Below are positions 7,933 to 14,502 of a stretch of DNA of 25,021 nucleotides, piece by piece (positions within the stretch are counted from its first letter, which is position 1; each line of letters starts with the position of its first letter). The stretch is taken from contig CAKVBV010000035.1 in assembly GCA_934725535.1 (NCBI GenBank), forward strand, positions 1 through 25,021. Direction: 5' to 3'. The DNA is from an uncultured Bacteroidales bacterium (GTDB taxonomy: Bacteria; Bacteroidota; Bacteroidia; Bacteroidales; Paludibacteraceae). The notes beneath the pieces were generated by a model, which saw only the letters and a program-made list of their open reading frames with translations, was not told the DNA's origin and made no database searches. The translations under genes were made by a program, and so were the position numbers.

Positions 7933-7948
7933 ATTATTTAAGTATTCA
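7933..7948 (-). promoter_or_regulatory. 16-bp leader element shared with the TonB receptor gene
   Basis: On the minus strand TGAATACTTAAATAAT ends 9 nt before the ATG of the C69 dipeptidase. The identical 16 bases occur on the plus strand at 19774-19789, 6 nt before the receptor ATG. AT-rich leaders favour translation in Bacteroidota, so this could be a translation element; exact identity over 16 bases is more than composition alone predicts. Confidence 0.5.
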
Positions 7949-7984
7949 CTATATTTCTTACGCTGATATTTTTCTTGAGCAGAT

Positions 7985-8039
7985 GACTGTGCGGCACGAG
8001 GGAGCAATGTGGGGCATTGTGACCGAGTGCCAAGCAGTC
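7985..8039. repeat. Long symmetrical hairpin between two minus-strand genes
   Basis: Three nested stems lie in register: GACTG (7985-7989) with CAGTC (8035-8039), GGCAC (7993-7997) with GTGCC (8027-8031), and GCAATG (8004-8009) with CATTGT (8015-8020) around a TGGGG loop. Internal loops are symmetrical (3 and 3, 6 and 6). On the plus strand the 6x6 loop (GAGGGA against GACCGA) reads as two tandem G.A mismatches flanking two G-C pairs. No T tract follows on either strand, so it is not a standard terminator. Confidence 0.7.
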
Positions 8040-8055
8040 TGGTGCCAAGAAAAAC

Positions 8056-8859
8056 TCAGCGGACATCCATGCGACCGTCTATTTTGGCAGACACCGTCCC
8101 CACCTGCTCAATATATTCTATATATAGGTCGCGTATTTTCTCTTCCGACCGCCATATCTCCACGTACCGTGCCAACGGCTCCATGTGGTCGTTGCCTTGG
8201 CTCAGGTAATCGCTCGTAGCCACTGTGTAGCAGGCACTTGGCTCTATCTCCTTGCCGTTGATGACCGCCTCTGTCAGCCTGCCGTCACGGGCTTTCATGC
8301 GCAGTCCCGACACGCCTTCTCCGCCCAGTTTCGCGAAAATATGGCACAGGTTCAGCACCTCTTCGCCGGTCATCGTCAGCACCACCAACTCGTTGTCAAA
8401 GGGCATCAACTCGAACACGTCCTTGAACGTAATGTCCCCTGCCGCCCACTCACAGCGCATGCCGCCGATATTCGTCACCGCCATATCCACCTTGCCCGCG
8501 TACCGCTGACGAGCCATTGCCAACAGCGCATCGCATGCCCAGTTGAGCATCGTGCACTCGGGGCGGCTCACAGTCAGTGCCTCGGGCGCATAGCCTATCG
8601 GCACACGCAGTTCTTCCTCCAATTGCGCCTTGATGGGTGCTAAATAAGCAATGTAACTGCTATCTTGAATCGCGTCTAACGTACTGTCTATCAGCACTAT
8701 CTCGCTCTTGCTTTCCACTACGTGCATCGGCTTGTGTAGGCACCCTTTTCCCACCAATATCCCCACTGTCAGCCCTACTGCCACGCATATCGTCAATATG
8801 CTGATGGGCAACAATGCATTGCTGCCTTGCCATGCCCTCTTATTATTCTCTTGTTCCAT
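8056..8859 (-). CDS. Membrane-anchored 5'-nucleotidase C-terminal domain protein
   Basis: The 267-aa product has an N-terminal membrane anchor (about residues 16-37, LLPISILTICVAVGL onward). A linker leads into a single 5'-nucleotidase C-terminal domain, recognisable by CDALLAMARQRY, VAVTNIGG-like VDMAVTNIGGMR, the GDITFKDVFELMPFDNELV block and TSDYLSQGNDHM. The catalytic metallophosphoesterase half (DxH, GNHE motifs) is missing. In related Bacteroidota the two halves are often separate neighbouring genes, but no phosphoesterase gene is in this window. The frame is open to 9234, but the promoter at 8887-8917 and the membrane-anchor start favour the ATG at 8859. The domain alone would bind nucleotide; activity without a partner is doubtful. 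Confidence 0.85.
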   Translation of the reverse strand: MEQENNKRAWQGSNALLPISILTICVAVGLTVGILVGKGCLHKPMHVVESKSEIVLIDSTLDAIQDSSYIAYLAPIKAQLEEELRVPIGYAPEALTVSRPECTMLNWACDALLAMARQRYAGKVDMAVTNIGGMRCEWAAGDITFKDVFELMPFDNELVVLTMTGEEVLNLCHIFAKLGGEGVSGLRMKARDGRLTEAVINGKEIEPSACYTVATSDYLSQGNDHMEPLARYVEIWRSEEKIRDLYIEYIEQVGTVSAKIDGRMDVR

Positions 8860-8886
8860 ACGCTGCCATTTCAAACAATTCCGCGA

Positions 8887-8917
8887 CAAAGGTACAAAAA
8901 AAACTTGACATTTGCAA
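8887..8917 (-). promoter_or_regulatory. Promoter of the 5'-nucleotidase-domain gene
   Basis: On the minus strand TTG (8917-8915) precedes TACCTTTG (8894-8887) by exactly 20 bp, the same arrangement and the same -7 sequence as the thrS promoter. It lies about 28 bp upstream of the ATG at 8859 and fixes that start. Confidence 0.85.
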
Positions 8918-9030
8918 TATGCTGACTGTGACAATTCGTGTCCTACTGCATTTTTCTGCATTATTTTCGGCATCACAAAGTGGAGGTACTTCGGCACTGT
9001 ACTGTAGGACCGATGGAATTTACATTTCTT

Positions 9031-9062
9031 TTTGCACATCTGTAAAATTTGTTGTACTTTTG
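9031..9062 (+). promoter_or_regulatory. Strong Bacteroidetes-type promoter ahead of a candidate RNA
   Basis: TTTG at 9031-9034, a 20-bp spacer and TACTTTTG at 9055-9062 match the full consensus. It faces away from the minus-strand promoter at 8887-8917. Transcription would begin near 9066-9068, about 365 nt before the next protein start at 9433. Confidence 0.85.
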
Positions 9063-9387
9063 CAGCGTCAAGGCTTACATTGGGGATTGTGGAGCGGTAT
9101 AGTAAAGTGTCCTCTGTTGCCAATGTGAGTTGAGATATGTATTTATTGAAAAGGCGTTTATTGGCACTTGTTTTGGTACACAGAAATCCGGCAGATTTCA
9201 CTCTTCTAAGACAAGGATGCAAGTAAACGTTCATTGGTGTGTATCACCGTTATATCGTACCTGTTTAAGGCATGATGTGGTGTTGTACATATCGGCGTGG
9301 ACGTTGTTGCTTGTTCTTAAGGGAAGGGTCTTGCCGGAACCTCTGTGTAGAGAATGAGCGTGGATAAGGTACCACGCTTTGTTTTTT
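9063..9387 (+). ncRNA. Candidate non-coding RNA or structured leader of about 320 nt
   Basis: This stretch lies between a consensus promoter (9031-9062) and an intrinsic terminator (9357-9387) and has no credible protein gene; the 75-codon frame inside begins with TTG and resembles nothing I know. Several helices are visible: CTTACATTGG (9074-9083) with CCAATGTGAG (9120-9129), 10 bp with one G.T; GAAATC (9183-9188) with GATTTC (9194-9199) around a 5-nt loop; GGTG (9236-9239) with CACC (9245-9248); and ATATCGTAC pairing imperfectly with GTACATAT further on. It does not show the conserved signatures of tmRNA or SRP RNA that I know, and I could not match it to RNase P. It may be a free sRNA, or an attenuated 5' leader controlling the surface-protein genes that follow. 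Confidence 0.5.
9357..9387 (+). terminator. Intrinsic terminator of the candidate RNA
   Basis: AGCGTGG (9357-9363) pairs perfectly with CCACGCT (9372-9378) around an 8-nt loop, followed by TTG and T6 (9382-9387). It lies 46 bp before the next ATG, so it either ends an independent RNA or works as an attenuator for the gene at 9433. Confidence 0.8.
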
Positions 9388-9432
9388 ATGTATGGGCAGT
9401 CAGGAGCCCCCGCCCGCAAAACATCAAACACA

Positions 9433-9903
9433 ATGAACAGAAGGCTTATCCTGTTTGTACCATTGCTCTGCTGCTGCCTGTCGCTGACGGCGGAGCACAT
9501 TGTCGTCTATCCCCGCACAGGGGTGGAGATGGCACAAGACGTTGCCACTATCGGTAAATGGGTCTTTGTGGGTAACATGATGTTGCTCACAGACCATGAA
9601 GGACACATGTTGGGCTACGAGTACTTGGACGAAATCATCAAAATCACGTTTGAGGACCGCAACCCTGATGTGCCGACCGCTACCCGCGATGCGGAACCTA
9701 ACACCGTCATCGTCTATCCCAACCCTACACACGAGACACTCTGCGTACAAGGCGTTCCTGACGATGCCACGCTGCGTATCTACTCTGCCGTGGGGCAGTT
9801 GATTTCCACTACACAAGGCACACAAATCGACGTCAGTCACCTGCCTTGCGGCACCTACCTGCTGCAGATAGGCACACAGGTACTGCGGTTTATCAAGGAA
9901 TAG
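9433..9903 (+). CDS. Small exported protein with a type IX secretion sorting domain
   Basis: The 156-aa product has a signal peptide at about residues 1-20 (MNRRLILFVPLLCCCLSLTA). A short module of about 55 residues ends in the motif DEIIKITFED (66-75), and a T9SS type A C-terminal sorting domain (about 89-156) opens with the diagnostic VYPNP (94-98) and continues RIYSAVGQLI, LPCGTYLLQI and a basic end. It should cross the outer membrane through the Por system and be attached to the surface. Apart from the two targeting signals very little protein remains, so it may be a small surface adaptor. I chose the ATG at 9433 rather than the upstream frame start at 9379, which lies inside the terminator. 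Confidence 0.8.
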   Translation: MNRRLILFVPLLCCCLSLTAEHIVVYPRTGVEMAQDVATIGKWVFVGNMMLLTDHEGHMLGYEYLDEIIKITFEDRNPDVPTATRDAEPNTVIVYPNPTHETLCVQGVPDDATLRIYSAVGQLISTTQGTQIDVSHLPCGTYLLQIGTQVLRFIKE

Positions 9904-9988
9904 GAAGAAATATAAACATAAATTATCATAAATAAACCATTAATTTCATGGTATAACAATAGTATCATAACATTAAACGAATAACAAA

Positions 9989-11551
9989 ATGAAAAAACTT
10001 ATTCTTTTGGCGGCTATGTTCGCCGCAGTGTTGAGCGTATCGGCTCAGCGTAACATGCAGGTATGGGGCGACGGCTCCTACAGCGAGTTCTCTACCAACG
10101 ATGTGGATAGTGTTACTTTCCTGCTCTCGCCTAACGGCACTCCGCGCACGTATGTAACCCCTCAGTTCAAGATAGAGAGCGACTATTGGTTTGTCTCTTA
10201 TGACGAGGGTATGACGTGGACGCAACTCGGCAAAGCCACAGGTGAGCAGGGCGCACAAGGTCCCCAAGGCGAGAAAGGAGATACAGGAGCCCAAGGACCG
10301 AAAGGGGACAAGGGTGATAAGGGAGACTCAATGTTCCTATCTGTCACACAGGACGACAACTACATTTATCTACTGATGACCGACAGCACAAAAATCCAAA
10401 TCGCCAAAGCCAAAACAGGTGGCGAAGGCACTCACGCAGACGATGACTTCATTGAGTTCAAGGACTTGAATGTCAAATCCGCCTTACTTCGTCACACACC
10501 GGAGATAGATACCAACCACGATGGCGAAATCTCTTACGCCGAAGCCAAAGCAACTAAGCGAATAGTTATCAATGGCAACGAGGATATTATATCCTTCAAA
10601 GAACTGCAATACTTTGAAAACTTGACATCCGCATGTTTTAGCGGTTGCAGCAAACTATTTGAAGTCGGATTCCCTGCAAGAATGGATAGTATTTCTGATT
10701 ATGCATTTCAAGGATGTACTTTGCTGCCAAATTTCAAAGTTCCTGTAAATTGCAAATATATCGGTAAATATGCGTTCAATGCTTGTAAAGGCATGACTGC
10801 TATAACTTTTGAAGAAGGCAGCAAATGTGAATATATTGGAGAGCAGGCTTTTGGTGGTTGTACATCTTTGACGCATATAGAATTTCCTAACTCTGTAAAA
10901 TACATAGGTAACTATGTTCTGAATTATTGTGGCAACATACAATCTATCACATTCCCAGAAAGTTACGTAGCAGGTGGACCTATAGTATATCCATCAACGG
11001 CGTATACGAATGTACAAACCATAGTATGGAATGCTATTTGTTGTCCACAATACCGTTTTTCGGTTCCAATTACAACATATGGATTGGCTGGGTACATAGA
11101 CGGATATCCTCCGTATTATGCACCTAATATCAAAGAAGTATATTTTGGGAACAAAGTAACCACAATCCCTGCATACCTATGCTACAAAATGGACAAACTG
11201 CAAGATTTGGCTATTCCTGAGAGTGTGACAAGTATTGGGGATTATGCTTTTGAAGGTTGCTCCAAACTAACCAAAATCACCATTCCTGATGCAGTTACCA
11301 TAATAGGAAACAGTGCTTTCAAAGACACGGGACTGAGAGAAGTTACTATTGGCAAAAAAGTAGAAAGTATTGGTAGGTACGCGTTTAACACGTGTGGGAA
11401 GATATATTGCAAAGCCCAACAACCGCCTATCATTGACCTTTCTTTTCCGAGTTCTGTTAGCGTTATTTATGTACCCCGCGAGTCAGTAGAAGAATACAGA
11501 GTGATATGGAGCGACTTTGCGAACAAAATATTAGGATATGATTTTGAGTAA
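9989..11551 (+). CDS. Surface mosaic protein: collagen-like, EF-hand-like and BspA-type LRR
   Basis: The 520-aa product begins with a signal peptide (residues 1-19, cleavage after VSA before Q20). A short module ending in VDSVTF (39-44) follows, the same kind of motif as in the preceding gene. Ten uninterrupted Gly-X-Y triplets occupy residues 85-114, rich in GDK and GPK, as in bacterial collagen-like proteins. An EF-hand or dockerin-like loop DTNHDGEISYAE lies at 174-185. About seven BspA/LRR_5-type repeats then follow (for example SISDYAFQGC, YIGKYAFNAC, YIGEQAFGGC, SIGDYAFEGC), with an interruption around 325-390. The end (IYVPRESVEEYR) is typical of these families. No T9SS sorting domain or lipobox is visible, so its attachment is unclear. 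An adhesin-like or ligand-binding role is inferred. Base composition becomes AT-rich from about 10,450. Confidence 0.88.
   Translation: MKKLILLAAMFAAVLSVSAQRNMQVWGDGSYSEFSTNDVDSVTFLLSPNGTPRTYVTPQFKIESDYWFVSYDEGMTWTQLGKATGEQGAQGPQGEKGDTGAQGPKGDKGDKGDSMFLSVTQDDNYIYLLMTDSTKIQIAKAKTGGEGTHADDDFIEFKDLNVKSALLRHTPEIDTNHDGEISYAEAKATKRIVINGNEDIISFKELQYFENLTSACFSGCSKLFEVGFPARMDSISDYAFQGCTLLPNFKVPVNCKYIGKYAFNACKGMTAITFEEGSKCEYIGEQAFGGCTSLTHIEFPNSVKYIGNYVLNYCGNIQSITFPESYVAGGPIVYPSTAYTNVQTIVWNAICCPQYRFSVPITTYGLAGYIDGYPPYYAPNIKEVYFGNKVTTIPAYLCYKMDKLQDLAIPESVTSIGDYAFEGCSKLTKITIPDAVTIIGNSAFKDTGLREVTIGKKVESIGRYAFNTCGKIYCKAQQPPIIDLSFPSSVSVIYVPRESVEEYRVIWSDFANKILGYDFE
10241..10330 (+). repeat. Collagen-like Gly-X-Y coding tract
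   Basis: Ten consecutive Gly-X-Y codon triplets form the stretch from GEQ to GDS within the surface protein. The 9-bp periodicity is clear (GGNGANAAR-type units near the 3' side), so the tract could change length by slippage without breaking the frame. Confidence 0.85.
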
Positions 11552-11572
11552 TAGCATATTTAGAGTAACTAT

Positions 11573-12016
11573 ATGGAATATCGAAATTTTCAGTACGACT
11601 TTGTCAAACGTGTAAGTAAGTGCGTTGGAGACGAGGTCGCGTCAAGCAACAAACGTGATGTTACTCAGTTATTGGCATATATGTATGCTATTGTGATTTT
11701 TACACAAAGTATCCATAAAAGCCAATGGCATAGTGGCATTATCAAGGATATAACGTTGATAGTAGAGTCTAAAGACGGTATAACATATAATGTCAATGAC
11801 ACCAATTGGGTGATGAATACGGTGTACGATTGCCTTATCAAAGGAGATATTGATCAACAGAGTGATGGCACCAACATTACTGGCGTTATATTTGCACACC
11901 CCAATGTGGAAATCCGTATGAATGTACGTGCTTTGGCACAATTCTTAAGTCGTATAGTCAAAGACTACCTTGCCGCTATCAGTGTGGAACTGGACATTAC
12001 GGACAATAACGAATAG
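11573..12016 (+). CDS. Hypothetical protein, no family recognised
   Basis: The 147-aa protein lacks a signal peptide or clear membrane segment, so it is probably cytoplasmic. It looks mixed alpha/beta: a helical first half (FVKRVSKCVGDEVASS and LLAYMYAIVIF), a beta-like middle (DITLIVESKDGITYNV), and a helical end (ALAQFLSRIVKDYLAAI) with an acidic tail. The start lies 21 bp after the stop of the LRR surface protein on the same strand, so the two are probably co-transcribed. The coding region is AT-rich like the 3' half of its neighbour and unlike the flanking core genes, which suggests they arrived together. Codon use and the tight spacing make it likely real. Its function is unknown. Confidence 0.65.
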   Translation: MEYRNFQYDFVKRVSKCVGDEVASSNKRDVTQLLAYMYAIVIFTQSIHKSQWHSGIIKDITLIVESKDGITYNVNDTNWVMNTVYDCLIKGDIDQQSDGTNITGVIFAHPNVEIRMNVRALAQFLSRIVKDYLAAISVELDITDNNE

Positions 12017-12058
12017 TTTTCAACTTTGTCTTTGAAATAAAACGTTTTTATCGCACCT

Positions 12059-12087
12059 CATCGGCTGCCTGTTATGGGTGGCCGATG
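12059..12087 (+). terminator. Probable terminator of the surface-protein genes
   Basis: CATCGGCTGCC (12059-12069) pairs with GGTGGCCGATG (12077-12087) over 11 bp, including two G.T pairs, with a 7-nt loop. The sequence that follows (TTGTTATCTGT) is only moderately T-rich, so termination is likely but not certain. Confidence 0.55.
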
Positions 12088-12153
12088 TTGTTATCTGTAT
12101 TGCCTCTTGGCACTTTTAGTATCTTTTTAATGACAGGTAATTCTTACGGCATT

Positions 12154-12230
12154 GTCGGCTTAATCACATACTAATATCATACTAATCACATACTAATCAC
12201 ATACTAATCTCATACACTTAACACGAGGAG
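12154..12230. repeat. 77-bp intergenic repeat with 11-bp tandem core, copy 2
   Basis: Near-identical to 2411-2487 and in the same orientation: same GTCGGCTT start, same order of 11-bp units (one unit reads AATATCATACT instead of AATCTCATACT), and same ending apart from two or three bases. The pattern of variant units is conserved, so the copies share descent as a block instead of arising by independent slippage. Confidence 0.9.
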
Positions 12231-12296
12231 GACAGAGGATAAATGTAATAGCCAATGGTTAATAATTAATGCATATAGAAGTGTAGCGTCCTAAAA

Positions 12297-12414
12297 TGAA
12301 CAGACGGCTACGGTGTGCAATCACAAATAGCCAAAAATTGATCACGAATTGGCACTATCGGAGTTTTTATTGAACAGACGGCTACGCCGTATTATCACCC
12401 ATCAGCCACAAATT
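12297..12414. repeat. Pair of degenerate 43-44-bp direct repeats
   Basis: The copies are at 12297-12339 and 12371-12414. Both begin TGAACAGACGGCTACG, then run through similar TATCAC/AATCAC and AGCCAMAAATT segments. The second copy contains a small dyad ACGGC-TAC-GCCGT (12379-12391 region). No gene covers this part of the 677-bp gap between 12016 and 12694. Confidence 0.6.
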
Positions 12415-12451
12415 ATATATCCCAAAAATTAGCGCAACTGATATTATAATA

Positions 12452-12472
12452 CTGCCGCGAGGCAAGCGGCAG
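12452..12472. repeat. Short perfect hairpin
   Basis: CTGCCGC (12452-12458) and GCGGCAG (12466-12472) form a 7-bp perfect stem with a 7-nt loop, 15 bp before the palindrome at 12488. It is part of the repeat cluster upstream of rel. No T tract follows. Confidence 0.5.
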
Positions 12473-12487
12473 ACGGAGACACAATAT

Positions 12488-12508
12488 GACGACGCGAGCC
12501 GCGTCGTC
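12488..12508. repeat. Palindromic intergenic repeat, copy C (perfect)
   Basis: Left arm GACGACGCG and right arm CGCGTCGTC are perfectly complementary around the centre AGC, followed by CCCC. Copies with small changes lie at 2567-2587 and 228-248, all in intergenic DNA. Confidence 0.8.
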
Positions 12509-12608
12509 CCCCCAAGCGTAGCATCGGCATAGTGATTGGGATGGCAAAGAGTGCCTACGGCAATACATTCTGCATGATTGCCACGTAAATACAAAATGCG
12601 AATACCAA

Positions 12609-12639
12609 TTGGATATATCAAAAAAAAGTTGTAACTTTG
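12609..12639 (+). promoter_or_regulatory. Promoter of the rel operon
   Basis: TTG at 12609-12611 and TAACTTTG at 12632-12639 are separated by exactly 20 bp. Transcription would start near 12643-12646, about 50 nt before the preferred rel ATG at 12694 and only about 10 nt before the alternative ATG at 12655. Confidence 0.8.
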
Positions 12640-12693
12640 CCGCCCAAATGTGCGATGTCCACAGGACAGGCACCCGTCAGGAAACAGAGATAT

Positions 12694-14490
12694 ATGGAAG
12701 TCAGTGATTTCACACCCGAAGAAGAGCAACGGATAGAGCAGGAGTTTCAAGCCCTATTGGACGACTATGCGCACACGACCCACCGGCAGAAAGTGGAGTT
12801 GATTACGCGGGCGTATCACTTTGCCAAACAGGCACATAACGGCGTTAGAAGGCTGTCGGGCGAGCCATATATCATGCACCCGCTGGCAGTGGCGCGCATC
12901 GTGGTGAAAGATATCGGCTTGGGGAGTACGAGTATCTGTGCGGCGTTGCTGCACGACGTGGTGGAGGACACCGACTATACGGTGGAAGACATTGAGCATC
13001 AGTTCGGTCCGAAGATAGCGAACATCGTGGAGGGGCTGACGAAGATTTCGGGCGGCGTGTTCGGGGACCAAGCCAAGAAGCAGGCGGAGAACGTGAGGAA
13101 ACTGCTGCTGACCATGTCGGACGATGTGCGGGTGATGCTGATTAAACTGGCAGACCGATTGCACAATATGCGTACGCTGTCAGCGCAACCCGTTGAAAAA
13201 CAACAGAAAATAGCCGCCGAGACACAATATATCTACGCGCCGATGGCGCACCGATTGGGCTTGTTCCCCATCAAGACGGAGTTGGAAGACCTGAGTTTCA
13301 AGTACGAGCACCCCGACCTCTACGCGGACATCGAAGCCAAACTGCAAGCCAACAAAGACACGCAGTTAGACAGTTTCGAGGAGTTTGCCAAGCCCATTCG
13401 CGACAAACTGACGCAGATGGGATACGAGTTCCGTATGTTCGCGCGCATCAAATCGGTGTATTCGATATACAAGAAGATGGTGTCGAAAGGCGTGCCGTTT
13501 GAGCAGGTGTACGACTTGCTGGCGGCGCGTATCGTGTTCAAGCCGAACACTTCGTTCTCGGAGAAAGACCAGTGCTGGATGATTTACTCGGCTATCACGG
13601 AGATATACCGCCCTCACCCTGAGCGCATCAGGGACTGGATTTCGACCCCTAAGGCTAATGGTTATGAGGCTCTGCACGTGACAGTGATGGGACAACACGG
13701 GCAATGGGTGGAGGTTCAGATACGCAGCGAGCGTATGGACGAGTTGGCAGAGCACGGATTGGCAGCGCATTGGCGTTACAAGACCGGCGACGAGACCGAG
13801 AGCGAGTTGGACAAGTGGCTGAAAGAGATAAAAGACGTGCTGAGCAATCCCGACCCCGATGCGATGGCATTCCTGGACACGTTCAAACTGAATCTGTATG
13901 CGCACGAGGTGTTTGTGTTCACGCCCAAAGGGGAGATACGCACGCTGGCGCAGGGGGCAACGGTGCTGGACTTTGCGTATCAGTTGCATACGGAGTTGGG
14001 CGACCACTGCATCGGCGCGAATGTGAACCACACGGCACGCCCTATCAGTTACATATTGCAGAGCGGCGACCAAGTGGAGGTGCTGACCTCCGAGAAGCAG
14101 AAACCCGAGCAGGAGTGGCTGGAGATAGTGGTGACAGCCAAGGCGCGCGACTGCATCAAGCGGCATTTCCGCAAGGGCGAGGGGCTGTGGAGCCTGATTC
14201 GACCAGGCAAGAACACGGTGGCAAAGTTGGCAAGCGTACAGATAAAAGGTGCGGACACGTTTGGCGTGCTGATGCGTATGCTGACCGTCATCTGTGAGGA
14301 GTACCACACCAATATACACGACCTGCACGTAACCTCCGACGACGGGCACTTCGACTGCGAGGTGCAGATATGGATATTCGAGCAGAAGACGCTGAGCAAG
14401 ATGTGCAAAGACCTGCGCGAGATAGAAAGCGTGAGCGTCGTGAACGTGCTGAGCATCGGCGACGAACAGAAAGAGAATAACAAATCATAA
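12694..14490 (+). CDS. rel: Compact bifunctional (p)ppGpp synthetase/hydrolase, Rel family
   Basis: A cytoplasmic enzyme that makes and degrades the stringent-response alarmone (p)ppGpp. From the ATG at 12694 it has 598 aa. The N-terminal HD hydrolase domain has HDVVED intact at residues 87-92. The synthetase domain has KSVYSIYKK (253-261), RIRD (311-314), STPKANGYEALH (317-328) and EVQIRSERM. A TGS domain covers about 404-466 and an ACT domain about 521-589. RIRD fits the RxKD-like basic motif of bifunctional Rel enzymes. The stretch between TGS and ACT is only about 55 residues, so the helical and zinc-finger/coiled-coil region of ordinary 730-aa Rel proteins is largely missing. The frame remains open upstream; ATG 12655 is the alternative start. 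DUF1573, meaB and dnaB follow closely. Confidence 0.93.
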   Translation: MEVSDFTPEEEQRIEQEFQALLDDYAHTTHRQKVELITRAYHFAKQAHNGVRRLSGEPYIMHPLAVARIVVKDIGLGSTSICAALLHDVVEDTDYTVEDIEHQFGPKIANIVEGLTKISGGVFGDQAKKQAENVRKLLLTMSDDVRVMLIKLADRLHNMRTLSAQPVEKQQKIAAETQYIYAPMAHRLGLFPIKTELEDLSFKYEHPDLYADIEAKLQANKDTQLDSFEEFAKPIRDKLTQMGYEFRMFARIKSVYSIYKKMVSKGVPFEQVYDLLAARIVFKPNTSFSEKDQCWMIYSAITEIYRPHPERIRDWISTPKANGYEALHVTVMGQHGQWVEVQIRSERMDELAEHGLAAHWRYKTGDETESELDKWLKEIKDVLSNPDPDAMAFLDTFKLNLYAHEVFVFTPKGEIRTLAQGATVLDFAYQLHTELGDHCIGANVNHTARPISYILQSGDQVEVLTSEKQKPEQEWLEIVVTAKARDCIKRHFRKGEGLWSLIRPGKNTVAKLASVQIKGADTFGVLMRMLTVICEEYHTNIHDLHVTSDDGHFDCEVQIWIFEQKTLSKMCKDLREIESVSVVNVLSIGDEQKENNKS

Positions 14491-14502
14491 TTACAATAAG
14501 AC

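Noticed and set aside
9161..9177. Second sigma-54-like site starting TTGGCAC inside the candidate RNA
   Set aside because: The -12 GC is missing at the required spacing (GG is found instead).
9130..9357. 75-codon frame inside the candidate RNA
   Set aside because: Begins with TTG, no family resemblance, ends at the terminator stem and coincides with RNA hairpins.
12382..12750. 122-codon minus-strand frame upstream of rel
   Set aside because: Crosses the rel promoter, the palindrome and other repeats; no coding signature.
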